From: Myxococcales bacterium
Lineage (GTDB): Bacteria; Myxococcota_A; UBA9042; GCA-2863065
Length of the DNA stretch: 64,000 nucleotides
Reading direction: 5' to 3'
Assembly: GCA_018780435.1 (NCBI GenBank)
Contig: JADMJS010000056.1
Location: 41,710 to 105,709 of the forward strand
Part shown: positions 29,150 through 38,108 of the stretch, piece after piece
Layout of the letters: every line of letters starts with the position of its first letter
Position numbering within the stretch: position 1 is the stretch's first letter
The notes under the pieces: generated by a model
Told to the model about the DNA's origin: nothing
The model's input: only the letters and a program-made list of their open reading frames with translations
Database searches by the model: none
Translations under genes and position numbers: made by a program

Positions 29150-30427
29150 ATGTCAGCTCAGTCGCTCGCAATCATGCTCCTCGCCGTCCCCTTCTCAGCG
29201 TCAGGCCAGATGGTCTTCGGCAGCGCGCCGCTCCTCGACACGTCCTACTTCGCACCGGTGACGGTGTCGATTGACGGCGACTACGCCGACGACCACTACG
29301 CCGACCACTATCCGCTCCTATTCGAGGCGCGCCTCGCGCCCAACGTCTTCTTCATGGAGAACCTCTCGACCCTGAGCGTGCAGCTCGGGAAGACGGCCTA
29401 CGCGGGCGCGTGGGCCTTCACCCCTCGCTTCGATTTGCGGATGGTGAACGCCAATAGCCAACCGGTTCGGACCCCTAGCTATCGGCCAGGTTTCGACTTC
29501 GTCGGCGTCATCCAGTTCGGCCGCGGCGTCGTGGACGTGCCCGGTCCAGCGCCGACGCCGACCCACACCGACCTCATCTCTCAGAAGCTCTTCTTCCCCA
29601 ACGAGGACAAGCAGCTTTCATCCATCTCGAATCTGTGGCGCCTCGTCGGGGTCCTCCGCGTCGAGCACTATTCGAACGGTCAGGAGAGCGGCACGACCTA
29701 CGACCCCGTGAAGGACGATCATGAACCGTGTGACCTTGGCCGCGAGTTCCAGGTGGGCGACGCCCTCGGCCGGGCGAACCTCGAAGACGGCAACTTCTCG
29801 ACCTGGATCGTCCTGCGCGGTCGAGTCGGCTTTCAGTGGCTCGGCGACTTTGAGGCGACGCCGCTTCCGTCCGATCCGGACCACAAGGGCGAGCTGGACA
29901 AGCACGAGCTGTGCTGCGATCGCTCCTGCACCGAGGTCCTTCGAGCCGCTTGCAAGGCCGCCATCAAGTACCGCGAGAAGGCCTTCCCGAGACCACCACT
30001 CTTCGAAGCGACCTCGCAAGCCGAAGCCTACGTAGAGCTCGAGTACTTCCTGGGAGACGACGGCAGCATGGAGCCGCTCGGAGGGTGGAAGACGACCCAG
30101 CTCGGCTTCGGCTTCGCTTACGAGTGGCGCTGGCTGCACCTCCCGAGGTGGGGCGGCGGCCGCGGTCACGTCCTTCGGCTCGACGGGAGCGCCCGTGCCT
30201 ACTTGGCCGCGGTGGACAACGTCGTCGATGTCGTCGGCGAGGTGAACCTCAAGTGGGCCGCACTCGGATCGCTCGCGCTCGACACGATCGCCCCGGGGCT
30301 CTTCATCGGGGTGACGATGGGCCGCGACGAGCTCAACATCCGATATGGGGAGGACAGCTACCGGGTGATGTTTGGGACCTTCTGGGGCGGAATCACGACG
30401 GACCAGTTCTACCATCCGGGCGAGTAG
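29150..30427 (+). CDS. Predicted outer-membrane beta-barrel, PldA/OMPLA-like
   Basis: Signal-like start MSAQSLAIMLLAVPFSASGQ; alternating strand pattern; LRVEHYSNGQESGTTY resembles the PldA HxSNG motif; terminal FWGGITTDQFYHPGE. Confidence 0.5.
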   Translation: MSAQSLAIMLLAVPFSASGQMVFGSAPLLDTSYFAPVTVSIDGDYADDHYADHYPLLFEARLAPNVFFMENLSTLSVQLGKTAYAGAWAFTPRFDLRMVNANSQPVRTPSYRPGFDFVGVIQFGRGVVDVPGPAPTPTHTDLISQKLFFPNEDKQLSSISNLWRLVGVLRVEHYSNGQESGTTYDPVKDDHEPCDLGREFQVGDALGRANLEDGNFSTWIVLRGRVGFQWLGDFEATPLPSDPDHKGELDKHELCCDRSCTEVLRAACKAAIKYREKAFPRPPLFEATSQAEAYVELEYFLGDDGSMEPLGGWKTTQLGFGFAYEWRWLHLPRWGGGRGHVLRLDGSARAYLAAVDNVVDVVGEVNLKWAALGSLALDTIAPGLFIGVTMGRDELNIRYGEDSYRVMFGTFWGGITTDQFYHPGE

Positions 30428-30436
30428 TAGCGCCTC

Positions 30437-32026
30437 CTACAGCCGTAGCACTGTCACTAGTCGGCCCCCCGGACTCATCGCCTCGCCGAACTCTCCGCGC
30501 GTCTCCCACCCCTCGCCCGTGGGCGACCCCGACCGCGCGTCGAAGAGAATCAGGGTGCCCGCCCGAAGTCCCAGCCGCTCCAAGTACCCGTCGAGCTGCT
30601 CAAGGCCTTTGGGGAGCGGATCCTTCTGTCCGTCGCGCCAGACCTTGACCTCGATGGCGTGACGTTCTTCGGTGCGCGCGCCGCCGTACTGGTCGACGGT
30701 CAGCGCCCAGCGGATGAGGAGGTCGAGGCGCCCGCGGCCGAGGCCGTACTCGCGCTCGATGGTGCCGCCGCCGTTGACGACGCGCTGCAAGAAGGCCATC
30801 AGCACGATTTGATGGGCCGCTTCGGGCCAGTCCTGACCGACGACCATCCACTCCCCGTTCTGGCGCCAGAAGGCGACCAACGCGTCGAGCAGCCCCTGCA
30901 GATCCAGTCGGCCGTCTGGTAGCGCCCAGCGGCGAGAGGGCAAGACGATGCGGATCTGCGTCGGGGCGGTGAGCTCACGCGGGAGCACTTCCCGGTAGAT
31001 GGGGTTGGCGATCCGGAGTGATCGGGTGTCTGCCGCGAGGAGGCCGAGATCGATGCAATACTCGATGTCTCGCATCGCAACGGACATGGGTACTTCGTCA
31101 CCAGCGAGGATTGGCGCGATCACGGCCCGCACGCGTGGCTCGTTCAGCTTGTCGGCTAGGCTGTCGAGGTGGGTGCTGCGGCTCAGGATGAGCAGCTCTT
31201 TAGCCCGCTCGACGTGGGCCGCCTCGACGCGCCCCTCGATCCCCATCTTTCGCTGGAGCTGGTAGCCGAGCGCGTTCACGAGCCACGGCTGCCCCTGCGT
31301 CACTTGGAAGATCAGCTCAAGGGCCTCCGGCGCCAGCTCTTGGCCCGTCTCCGCGGTGTGGAGCGCATACAGAGCCCGGACATCGTCCTCGCTGAAGCTC
31401 GCGAGGGTCAGCGACTCGGCTTTGATGTTGAACGGTGACGCTGTGCCGAGGTGAGGGCTCCCCCCCGAGGCGACTTTGTAGTCGCGCACGTCGCGAAGCC
31501 CGATGAGTGCGATCGTCGAGGGCGCCGCGGCGGGACGGTTCGGGTACATGCCCCGGAGTTGCCGGAGCACCGAGATCAGCGCCTCGTCCTGCAGGGCGTC
31601 GATCTCGTCGAGCAGGAGGACCACCGGACGTGGCGACGTCTCGCACCACGCGCGCAGGTAGGCCGCCACCATCGAGCCGACCGCCGCATTCGACGGGGCC
31701 GGTGGCGGCCGAAGCTCCTCTGGTAAGTGAAGCGAAGCGCTCGTGGCTATCGCGTCGCAAACGAGCCTTTCGACGATCGCCGGCTCCCGGCGAAAGGGCT
31801 CCCCCGCCTCGCAGGTCGCCCACAGCGCCGCGTAATGCCCGGACGCCGTGAGTTCCTGCGCCAACGCTCGCATCGCCGTGGTCTTGCCGGTCTGGCGGGG
31901 GGCGTGGAGGACGAACCACGACCGCTCAGCGACGAGCTGCTCCACCTGCGGGAGACGTGCGAGCGCTGGGAGCGTGTAGTGCCATTCGGGGTTGTTCGGA
32001 CCAGCGACGTTGAAGTGGCGGGGCAT
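30437..32026 (-). CDS. AAA-like ATPase fused to PD-(D/E)XK nuclease-like domain
   Basis: WFVLHAPRQTGKTTAMRALAQEL (Walker A), PVVLLLDEIDALQDEALISVLRQLRGMY (Walker B), C-term GRGRLDLLIRWALTV...HAIEVKVWRDGQKD (D...ExK). Confidence 0.82.
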   Translation of the reverse strand: MPRHFNVAGPNNPEWHYTLPALARLPQVEQLVAERSWFVLHAPRQTGKTTAMRALAQELTASGHYAALWATCEAGEPFRREPAIVERLVCDAIATSASLHLPEELRPPPAPSNAAVGSMVAAYLRAWCETSPRPVVLLLDEIDALQDEALISVLRQLRGMYPNRPAAAPSTIALIGLRDVRDYKVASGGSPHLGTASPFNIKAESLTLASFSEDDVRALYALHTAETGQELAPEALELIFQVTQGQPWLVNALGYQLQRKMGIEGRVEAAHVERAKELLILSRSTHLDSLADKLNEPRVRAVIAPILAGDEVPMSVAMRDIEYCIDLGLLAADTRSLRIANPIYREVLPRELTAPTQIRIVLPSRRWALPDGRLDLQGLLDALVAFWRQNGEWMVVGQDWPEAAHQIVLMAFLQRVVNGGGTIEREYGLGRGRLDLLIRWALTVDQYGGARTEERHAIEVKVWRDGQKDPLPKGLEQLDGYLERLGLRAGTLILFDARSGSPTGEGWETRGEFGEAMSPGGRLVTVLRL

Positions 32027-32096
32027 GGCGGGCTCTCCGGGTCAGTGACCTCGTCGAAGCCTACCACGTCCCTCCGCCCTCGGAGGGCCCGACCGC

Positions 32097-35000
32097 CTAC
32101 AGCGAGAAGTTCACCGTGTTCCCCGTCTCGACCTCGACCTTCACGACGCCGACCTGATCGGTCGCCACGAGGAGGCGGTTCGGCTCGGTCGGCGAGATGC
32201 ACCACGGGCGGTGGAGCAGCGTCGAGAACTGCGTGCCCAGGATGGGGCCGCGAATCTGGTTGGTCTCGATGCCGACCGGCCCGCCCCAGCTCGCGTTGTT
32301 CGTGCCGAGCTGCGACGAGCCGCCCGGGTCGATGGCGCCGTCGGGCTTCTTGTACATCCAGTCCCACGTGTCGCCGGACTCGGGGTCGAAGAGCGACGCC
32401 GTCGACGCGGTGCCGGCCTCGTTGCCGCCCGCGACCCAGAGGCCGAAGTGCGGGAAGTAGAAGAACTGGTGGACGCCGACGCCGGGGCCCGTGCCGACCT
32501 GCGGCGCCTGACCCGACCACAGGATGGAGCGCTGACCCGTGGCCACGTTCACCTTGTAGAGCCGCTTCGTGAGGAAGTCGGTCGCGTAGATGTAGCCGTC
32601 CTTGTAGCCGAAGCCGCTGTCGAAGCCGGCGGCCACGGTCACGCCCGAGCCGGCGCCTTCGGTGACGTCGAAGAGCAGGTTGCCGGGCTTGGTGCCCGAA
32701 CGCGTGATCCAGGTGCAGCTCTTGCCGTCTTTGCCGACCCGGATGAAGCCTTCACCGGCCTGCGGCGCCGTGTTGTCGTTGGTCGCGAGGATGAAATTGC
32801 CCTGTTCGTCGAGCTCGAATCCGTGGATCTGGATGTCGACCACCGGGATGCCGCTCGCCACCGGGTTGCCGTTCGGGCAGCTCGTGAACTCCGGGTGTTC
32901 GTCCGTGCGCTGGTTCCACACGAGAGTGCGGTCGCCGGTCGTGAGGTCGACCTTGTAGATGGAGCGGCTCTTGAGGTCCGGGTTCGTGTCGTCCGGCTGC
33001 GAATCACCCCCCGGGAGCGAACTCTCGAAGACGTAGAGGAAGCCGTCCGGCCCCATCGCCATGTCCTTGATCTCGTCGAAGCGATTGCCGGCGCCGACGT
33101 GGATCACGCCCTCCGTGGGGGAGTTGTAGGAGCCCGACACGATGCGGCGGTCGCCCGTGACCGCGTCGACCGCCATGATGTATCCCCGCGTACTGTCGAG
33201 GAAATCGCCCCAGGTGACGCCGAAGTAGACCTCTTCGGTCGTGTAGTCGGTGGCGCAGCCGTTGATGGCGCCGCTCAAGTGATCGGAGACCTTTGGGCCA
33301 TCGCCGAGGTGGAAGCCACCCTGCGCCGCGCCGAAGGGCGCAGAGCAGTACTTCGTGCCCGCCTCAGACGCCCCTTGCGGACAGCGGCAGTCGACCTCAT
33401 AGCTCGTCTGGTGCGTCTGATAGTAGATGGCGTCAGGGCCAATGCTGCCCGCGCACTGCATGTCGGGGTAGGGACCGTCGGCCACCTCGAGCGAGCTGAT
33501 CCCGCCCTTGCCCCAGCAGTTGAAGCCGCCGCCGATGTTCTCGCAGAAGCCGTAGCAGCCGACGGCCGCCGGATCCGCGCACTCGTTGATGTCCGGGCAG
33601 GCGTTCAGGTCCTTCTGGTAGCCGGGGTTGCAGCTACACTCGAAGGAGCCCGGCGTGTTCGTGCAGATCTGGTTACAGTTATCCGTATTGAGCGTGCACT
33701 CGTCCTTGTCTGTGCACGTGGTCCCGTCGCCGTCCCAGCCGGGTAGGCACGAGCACGTGAAGCTGCCGGGCTTGTTCGAGCACTTCCCACCGAGCGCATC
33801 GGGGACGCATGTCGACGTGCCCGCCGTACACTCGTTCATGTCGACGCACGAGCCAGTGCTCCCGATTTCATACCCCTGGCCACAGCCACAGGTCTTGCCA
33901 TCGCCGGAGAGGCCGGCCTTGCACGCACACTCGAAGGACCCGGGCTTGTTGATGCATTGCCCGCCGGCCGTGGAGGGCGCGCAGTCGTTCTGACCCGTCG
34001 TGCACTCGTTCAGGTCGACGCAGTCACCCGACGCGTTCGTGATGTAGCCGGGGTTGCAGGTCGTGGGCGCGCACGCCTTGCCGTCACCTTCGAAGCCGTT
34101 CGAACACGAGCAGATGAAACCACCGACTTTGTTGGTGCATTTGCCGCCGATCGATGCGGAAGCGCAGTCGTTCTGGCCGTTTGTACACTCGTCGATGTCG
34201 TCACACGTGCCGGACGCGTTCAGCGCTGTACCAGTCGGACAGGCACAGGTCTTCCCGTCGCCGACGAAGCCGGGTTTGCACTTGCACACGTGGGTGCCAG
34301 GGCCCGTCTTGGTGCAGACGCCACCGTCAGCCGCGAGAGCACAATCGTTCTGTCCCGTGACACAGTTGTCGAACTCGACGCAGGTGCCACCCGCGTTCTC
34401 GGCGTAACCCGGCTCACACGTCGTCTCGACGCACGTCTTCCCGTCACCGACATAGCCGGCCGCACAGCCGCACGCGAAGCCGCCCGTCTTGTTGATGCAG
34501 GCCCCACCCGCGGCGGCATCAGCGCAGTCGTCCTGACCCTTGGCGCACTCGTCGATGTCCACGCAGGTGCCGCTCGCGCCGAGCTCGCGACCCGCAGGGC
34601 ACGCGCAGGACGCTCCATCGCCTAGGAAGCCGGGCTTGCAGACGCAGTAGAAGCCGCCGAACTTGTTGACGCATTGACCGCCCGAAGCGGCGTCAGCGCA
34701 GTCGTCCTGCCCGAGATCGCATTCATCGGCGTCCACACACGTGCCCGCGGCGCCGAGCGACGTCCCCTTCGGACAGGCACACTCGGTCCCGTCGCCTTCG
34801 AAGCCAGCCTTGCAAGTACAGGTGAAGCCGCCCTGCGTATTGCTGCACAGGCCGCCCGCGTCGAAGTCCGCGCAATCATCCGTGCCCTTCGAGCACTCGT
34901 CGACGTCGACGCAGCCGCCCGAGACGTTCATCTCGAAGCCGGGGTCGCAGGTCGATGCCGAACACGACTTGCCATCACCCGTGAAGCCGGCGTTGCACTC

Positions 35001-35420
35001 ACAACGGAACGACGCGGGTTCATTGAAACAACGCGCGTTGGCGTCGCAGTCGTCGAGCTGCTGGTAACACTCGTCGACATCCGAGCAGTTGCCGTTCGTG
35101 TCGGGCGCGTAGCCCACTTCGCACGGGTTCTTGGCGCACGCGCTGGTCTTCGGGTCGAACACATAACCGGCGGCCGCATCACAGATGCAGCCGGCGTCGC
35201 TGGCGACTTCGCCCGTCCCGCACGCCTCGCCGTCGGGTTCACAGACCTCGCCTTTCGCTGTGAAGCCGACGAGACAGCCGCACGTGACCGTTCCGGGGAT
35301 CTGGGCGGCGTTCTCGGGACACTGTACGACCGGGGTCGACGTGTCGGCCGAGGTGTCATCGGCCGACTCGCATGCGACGGCGGCGACGACGAGCAGCAAA
35401 AAGAAAGGTGTTCTCAACAT
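32097..35420 (-). CDS. Multi-EGF (calcium-binding type) repeat lipoprotein with C-terminal propeller-like region
   Basis: MLRTPFFLLLVVAAVACESADDTSADTSTP; about 10 EGF-like repeats of type D(V/I/L/M)(D/N)EC...GGxCxNKxGGFxCxCxxGFxGDGxxC; C-terminal non-EGF region of roughly 480 aa. Confidence 0.9.
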   Translation of the reverse strand: MLRTPFFLLLVVAAVACESADDTSADTSTPVVQCPENAAQIPGTVTCGCLVGFTAKGEVCEPDGEACGTGEVASDAGCICDAAAGYVFDPKTSACAKNPCEVGYAPDTNGNCSDVDECYQQLDDCDANARCFNEPASFRCECNAGFTGDGKSCSASTCDPGFEMNVSGGCVDVDECSKGTDDCADFDAGGLCSNTQGGFTCTCKAGFEGDGTECACPKGTSLGAAGTCVDADECDLGQDDCADAASGGQCVNKFGGFYCVCKPGFLGDGASCACPAGRELGASGTCVDIDECAKGQDDCADAAAGGACINKTGGFACGCAAGYVGDGKTCVETTCEPGYAENAGGTCVEFDNCVTGQNDCALAADGGVCTKTGPGTHVCKCKPGFVGDGKTCACPTGTALNASGTCDDIDECTNGQNDCASASIGGKCTNKVGGFICSCSNGFEGDGKACAPTTCNPGYITNASGDCVDLNECTTGQNDCAPSTAGGQCINKPGSFECACKAGLSGDGKTCGCGQGYEIGSTGSCVDMNECTAGTSTCVPDALGGKCSNKPGSFTCSCLPGWDGDGTTCTDKDECTLNTDNCNQICTNTPGSFECSCNPGYQKDLNACPDINECADPAAVGCYGFCENIGGGFNCWGKGGISSLEVADGPYPDMQCAGSIGPDAIYYQTHQTSYEVDCRCPQGASEAGTKYCSAPFGAAQGGFHLGDGPKVSDHLSGAINGCATDYTTEEVYFGVTWGDFLDSTRGYIMAVDAVTGDRRIVSGSYNSPTEGVIHVGAGNRFDEIKDMAMGPDGFLYVFESSLPGGDSQPDDTNPDLKSRSIYKVDLTTGDRTLVWNQRTDEHPEFTSCPNGNPVASGIPVVDIQIHGFELDEQGNFILATNDNTAPQAGEGFIRVGKDGKSCTWITRSGTKPGNLLFDVTEGAGSGVTVAAGFDSGFGYKDGYIYATDFLTKRLYKVNVATGQRSILWSGQAPQVGTGPGVGVHQFFYFPHFGLWVAGGNEAGTASTASLFDPESGDTWDWMYKKPDGAIDPGGSSQLGTNNASWGGPVGIETNQIRGPILGTQFSTLLHRPWCISPTEPNRLLVATDQVGVVKVEVETGNTVNFSL

Positions 35421-35604
35421 GGAAACGCTCCAATACATCAGTAGATCAGTGGGTTTGGGCGCACGTATCCATGTGCCCGCCGCGCCGTGTCACGGAGTCT
35501 CTCCGAGTCGACCGGACGCTACCGGCGGCAACCGGTGACTACAAGCGATGTATTGCGGAGTTAAGACGGGGGAGAGATAGGCGTACTCACCGCCGTGTTG
35601 CGAA

Positions 35605-36180
35605 TCACTCTTCGCCGAGCTGCGACTTCAGATGGCGGAACAGCTTCGGGAGTTCGACGCGTTGCGCCATGTTGCGGAGCTCCTCGGGGATCTCGGCTTT
35701 CGGCTGCGTTTTGCTGCGGTAGACCACCAGCATGCGCTTGCCGTCGCTGTGGGGCGTGATGGTCCAGCTCCCTTCGTTGATCTCGAAGTCGCCTTCGACC
35801 AGCTTCCACTCTCGCTTCCACTTCTTGCCGGGCTGAACGGTGAGCTTGGCTTCGTTGATCGACGTCAGCGGCTTCATCGGCCACGGCATGTCCACGACGG
35901 TGCGGCACCGGATCTTGCCGCCCTCTCGAGAGACCTCTTTGGACTCCTTGATGCGTAGCATCGTCTTCACATAGCGATTGCAGTCGTGGATGAGGTCCCA
36001 GATCTTGTCGGGCGCAGACGCGAAGAGCGCCGCGACTTCGACTTCGCGTTTGTTCCCCGTGCCTTTGGCCCGCACGACCGTCTCACCGGCGTCGAGGCGT
36101 TCAGCCCGGTCGTCGTCCTTCGCGGAGGCAGTGGTCGACAGGAAGGTCAGTGCCAGAATCGTGGTGAACGTGGACTTCAA
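35605..36180 (-). CDS. Secreted SRPBCC/START-like protein
   Basis: MKSTFTTILALTFLSTTASAKDD signal peptide; SAPDKIWDLIHDCNRYVKTMLRIKESKEVSREGGKIRCRTVVDMPWPMK. Confidence 0.72.
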   Translation of the reverse strand: MKSTFTTILALTFLSTTASAKDDDRAERLDAGETVVRAKGTGNKREVEVAALFASAPDKIWDLIHDCNRYVKTMLRIKESKEVSREGGKIRCRTVVDMPWPMKPLTSINEAKLTVQPGKKWKREWKLVEGDFEINEGSWTITPHSDGKRMLVVYRSKTQPKAEIPEELRNMAQRVELPKLFRHLKSQLGEE

Positions 36181-36261
36181 TGGGGCCTCCGCGTGCCGGG
36201 ACGTCGTCGCCGGCAGAATCGACGTTGTGGCCGCGCGTCGTCAATACCTTCGCGCGACCCG

Positions 36262-36780
36262 CTACTTGCAGGGATCTCCCGCGACGCGCCCGCCGCCATC
36301 GACTGGCATGCCGCCGATGGCTTTCCCGCGCAAGGCCGCGTTGGCGAAGACCATACGCCGATTGAGCGCCCGGTTCTCGGCCGTGTCGTTGGGCGCGATG
36401 GGCTTGGTCTCGCCGAAGCCTACGGGGAGCAGGCGCTTGCAGTCGACCCCCTTCTTGACCAGCCACTGGGCGACGGCGAGCGCGCGTCTCTCCGAGAGGG
36501 CCTGCCCGACCTCGGACGCGCCGGTGCTGTCGGTGTGGCCCTCGATTCGCATGAGGGAGATGTAGGTCTTGTCGCCCAGGTAATCCTTGGCGTGCATCAG
36601 CACCTCGTCGCTCTCGGGCTTCAACGCGTCCGACCCGGTCTCAAAAACAACGGGGCCAGGCATCTTGAGGGCGCCCTCCTCGATGACGAAGGGCGGTTTG
36701 CCCCGCGCTTCACCCGTAGCGAGCATGACGGCACCGCTCAGGAGCAGCGCCACCATCGACTTCGAAGTCCAGTTCGTCAT
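36262..36780 (-). CDS. OmpA-family C-terminal domain protein
   Basis: VVFETGSDALKPESDEVLMHAKDYL...IRIEGHTDSTGASEVGQALSERRALAVAQWLVKKGVDCKRLLPVGFGETKPIAPNDTAENRALNRRMVF-type pattern. Confidence 0.92.
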   Translation of the reverse strand: MTNWTSKSMVALLLSGAVMLATGEARGKPPFVIEEGALKMPGPVVFETGSDALKPESDEVLMHAKDYLGDKTYISLMRIEGHTDSTGASEVGQALSERRALAVAQWLVKKGVDCKRLLPVGFGETKPIAPNDTAENRALNRRMVFANAALRGKAIGGMPVDGGGRVAGDPCK

Positions 36781-36809
36781 CTCGATCTCCTCTCGGTCAT
36801 TACAGGGCC

Positions 36810-38072
36810 TCACAAGTCGTCTTCGTCCGACGCAGCGGTCCCAACCGCTGGCGTCGCGATTGCCTTCCGCCGAAACGGCCCCGCGGCCGTGTACTCGGCG
36901 ATGAGCTGCGCCGTCTGTTCGTTCTCTTGAGCCACCGCTCGCGCGATCGCGGCACGCAGGCGGGGCTCCACGATGAAGTGTGCGCTCCGAGTCTCAGCCG
37001 GCAAGAGGCCGCGCTTGAGCTTGTGTTCTCCTTGCGCCCCGGCTTCGAAACGCGTCAGCTCGCCGTCGATGGTCCACTCGATCGACATGTAGTAGCAGAT
37101 CTCGAAGTGCAGCATCTCGAGGCGGTCGAGAGCGCCCCAGTAACGCCCGTAAAGGTGGCGCCCCTTCGTGAACGCCAGCGCCCCGGCCACGGGTTCGTCC
37201 CCGTCGAGCGCCAACGTCGCCTGCACCCGATGGCCGAAGTCCGTGCGCAGGCGGCGAAAGAAGTCCTCGGTGAGGTAGGCAATGGCGCCTTTCTCCTCCG
37301 TGGTGGCCTCGTAGAAGCGGCGAAGCGCCGCCCACTCTCGGTCACTCAACTCAGGGCCTGTCCGTCGCACCATCTCGAGCCCGAGCGCTTGCGCTTCACG
37401 CCGTTCGCGCCGCAACTTTCGCCGGTCGGGGGCGCGAAAGGCGCCTTCGAAGTCCGCGAAGTCGCGGTAAGGGAGCCCGGTCTCGGGGTGCCGGTTCTCG
37501 AAGTGGAACTGAAAGGTGCTGCGGCCGACGAATCCGGCGTCCACGAGCGCCGCGCGATCGACCTCGGAGCAGAAGAGCACGTGCACCGACGAGGCCTTGA
37601 GCCGCCCCGCGAGCGCCAGCAGCCCCTGCGCGAGCGCTTGGCGTATCGCCCCCGCCTCCTCACCCGCGTCCGGCGCCACCAGGAGCCGTGAGACCCCGGC
37701 CGGTGTGAAGGGCACCGCGGCCACGATCTTGGGGTAGTACTCGATCCCCGACCGGCGCGCCGCGTTGGCCCAGCCCCAGTCGAAGATGTATTCGCCGTAG
37801 CTGTGCGACTTCAGGTACGCCGGCACGGCTCCGACCAGCGTCTCGCCGTGCCACGCCGTGAGGTGACACGGCGCCCACCCTGTCACGTTGGTCGCGCTGC
37901 CGCTCGCTTCGAGCGCGTGGAGGAAAGCGTGCTCCACGAACGGATCGTCGGTTCCGGCGACGCGATCCCAGTCGGCGGCGTCGACGTCAGAGATGGAAGG
38001 GTGAACGCGGAGTGGGTACTGCACGTGAAAACGCTCGCACGCCTGAACTAATAAATCGACTCTTGCCATCAT
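36810..38072 (-). CDS. FemAB-like/GNAT family (DUF482) protein
   Basis: DPFVEHAFLHALEASGSATNVTGWAPCHLTAWHGETLVGAVPAYLKSHSYGEYIFDWGWANAARRSGIEYYPKIVAAVPFTPAGVSRLLV...FTKGRHLYGRYWG. Confidence 0.85.
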   Translation of the reverse strand: MMARVDLLVQACERFHVQYPLRVHPSISDVDAADWDRVAGTDDPFVEHAFLHALEASGSATNVTGWAPCHLTAWHGETLVGAVPAYLKSHSYGEYIFDWGWANAARRSGIEYYPKIVAAVPFTPAGVSRLLVAPDAGEEAGAIRQALAQGLLALAGRLKASSVHVLFCSEVDRAALVDAGFVGRSTFQFHFENRHPETGLPYRDFADFEGAFRAPDRRKLRRERREAQALGLEMVRRTGPELSDREWAALRRFYEATTEEKGAIAYLTEDFFRRLRTDFGHRVQATLALDGDEPVAGALAFTKGRHLYGRYWGALDRLEMLHFEICYYMSIEWTIDGELTRFEAGAQGEHKLKRGLLPAETRSAHFIVEPRLRAAIARAVAQENEQTAQLIAEYTAAGPFRRKAIATPAVGTAASDEDDL

Positions 38073-38108
38073 CGTCGCGGTTCGTCATACCCTGCCCAGC
38101 CAACCCGT

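Noticed and set aside
32211-33746. 511-aa ORF antisense to the EGF-repeat gene
   Set aside because: Compositionally biased shadow of the EGF/propeller coding frame.
32097-35420. Regularly spaced repeats considered as CRISPR or satellite DNA
   Set aside because: Periodicity is explained by in-frame EGF coding repeats with diverged nucleotide sequence; no identical repeat/unique spacer structure.
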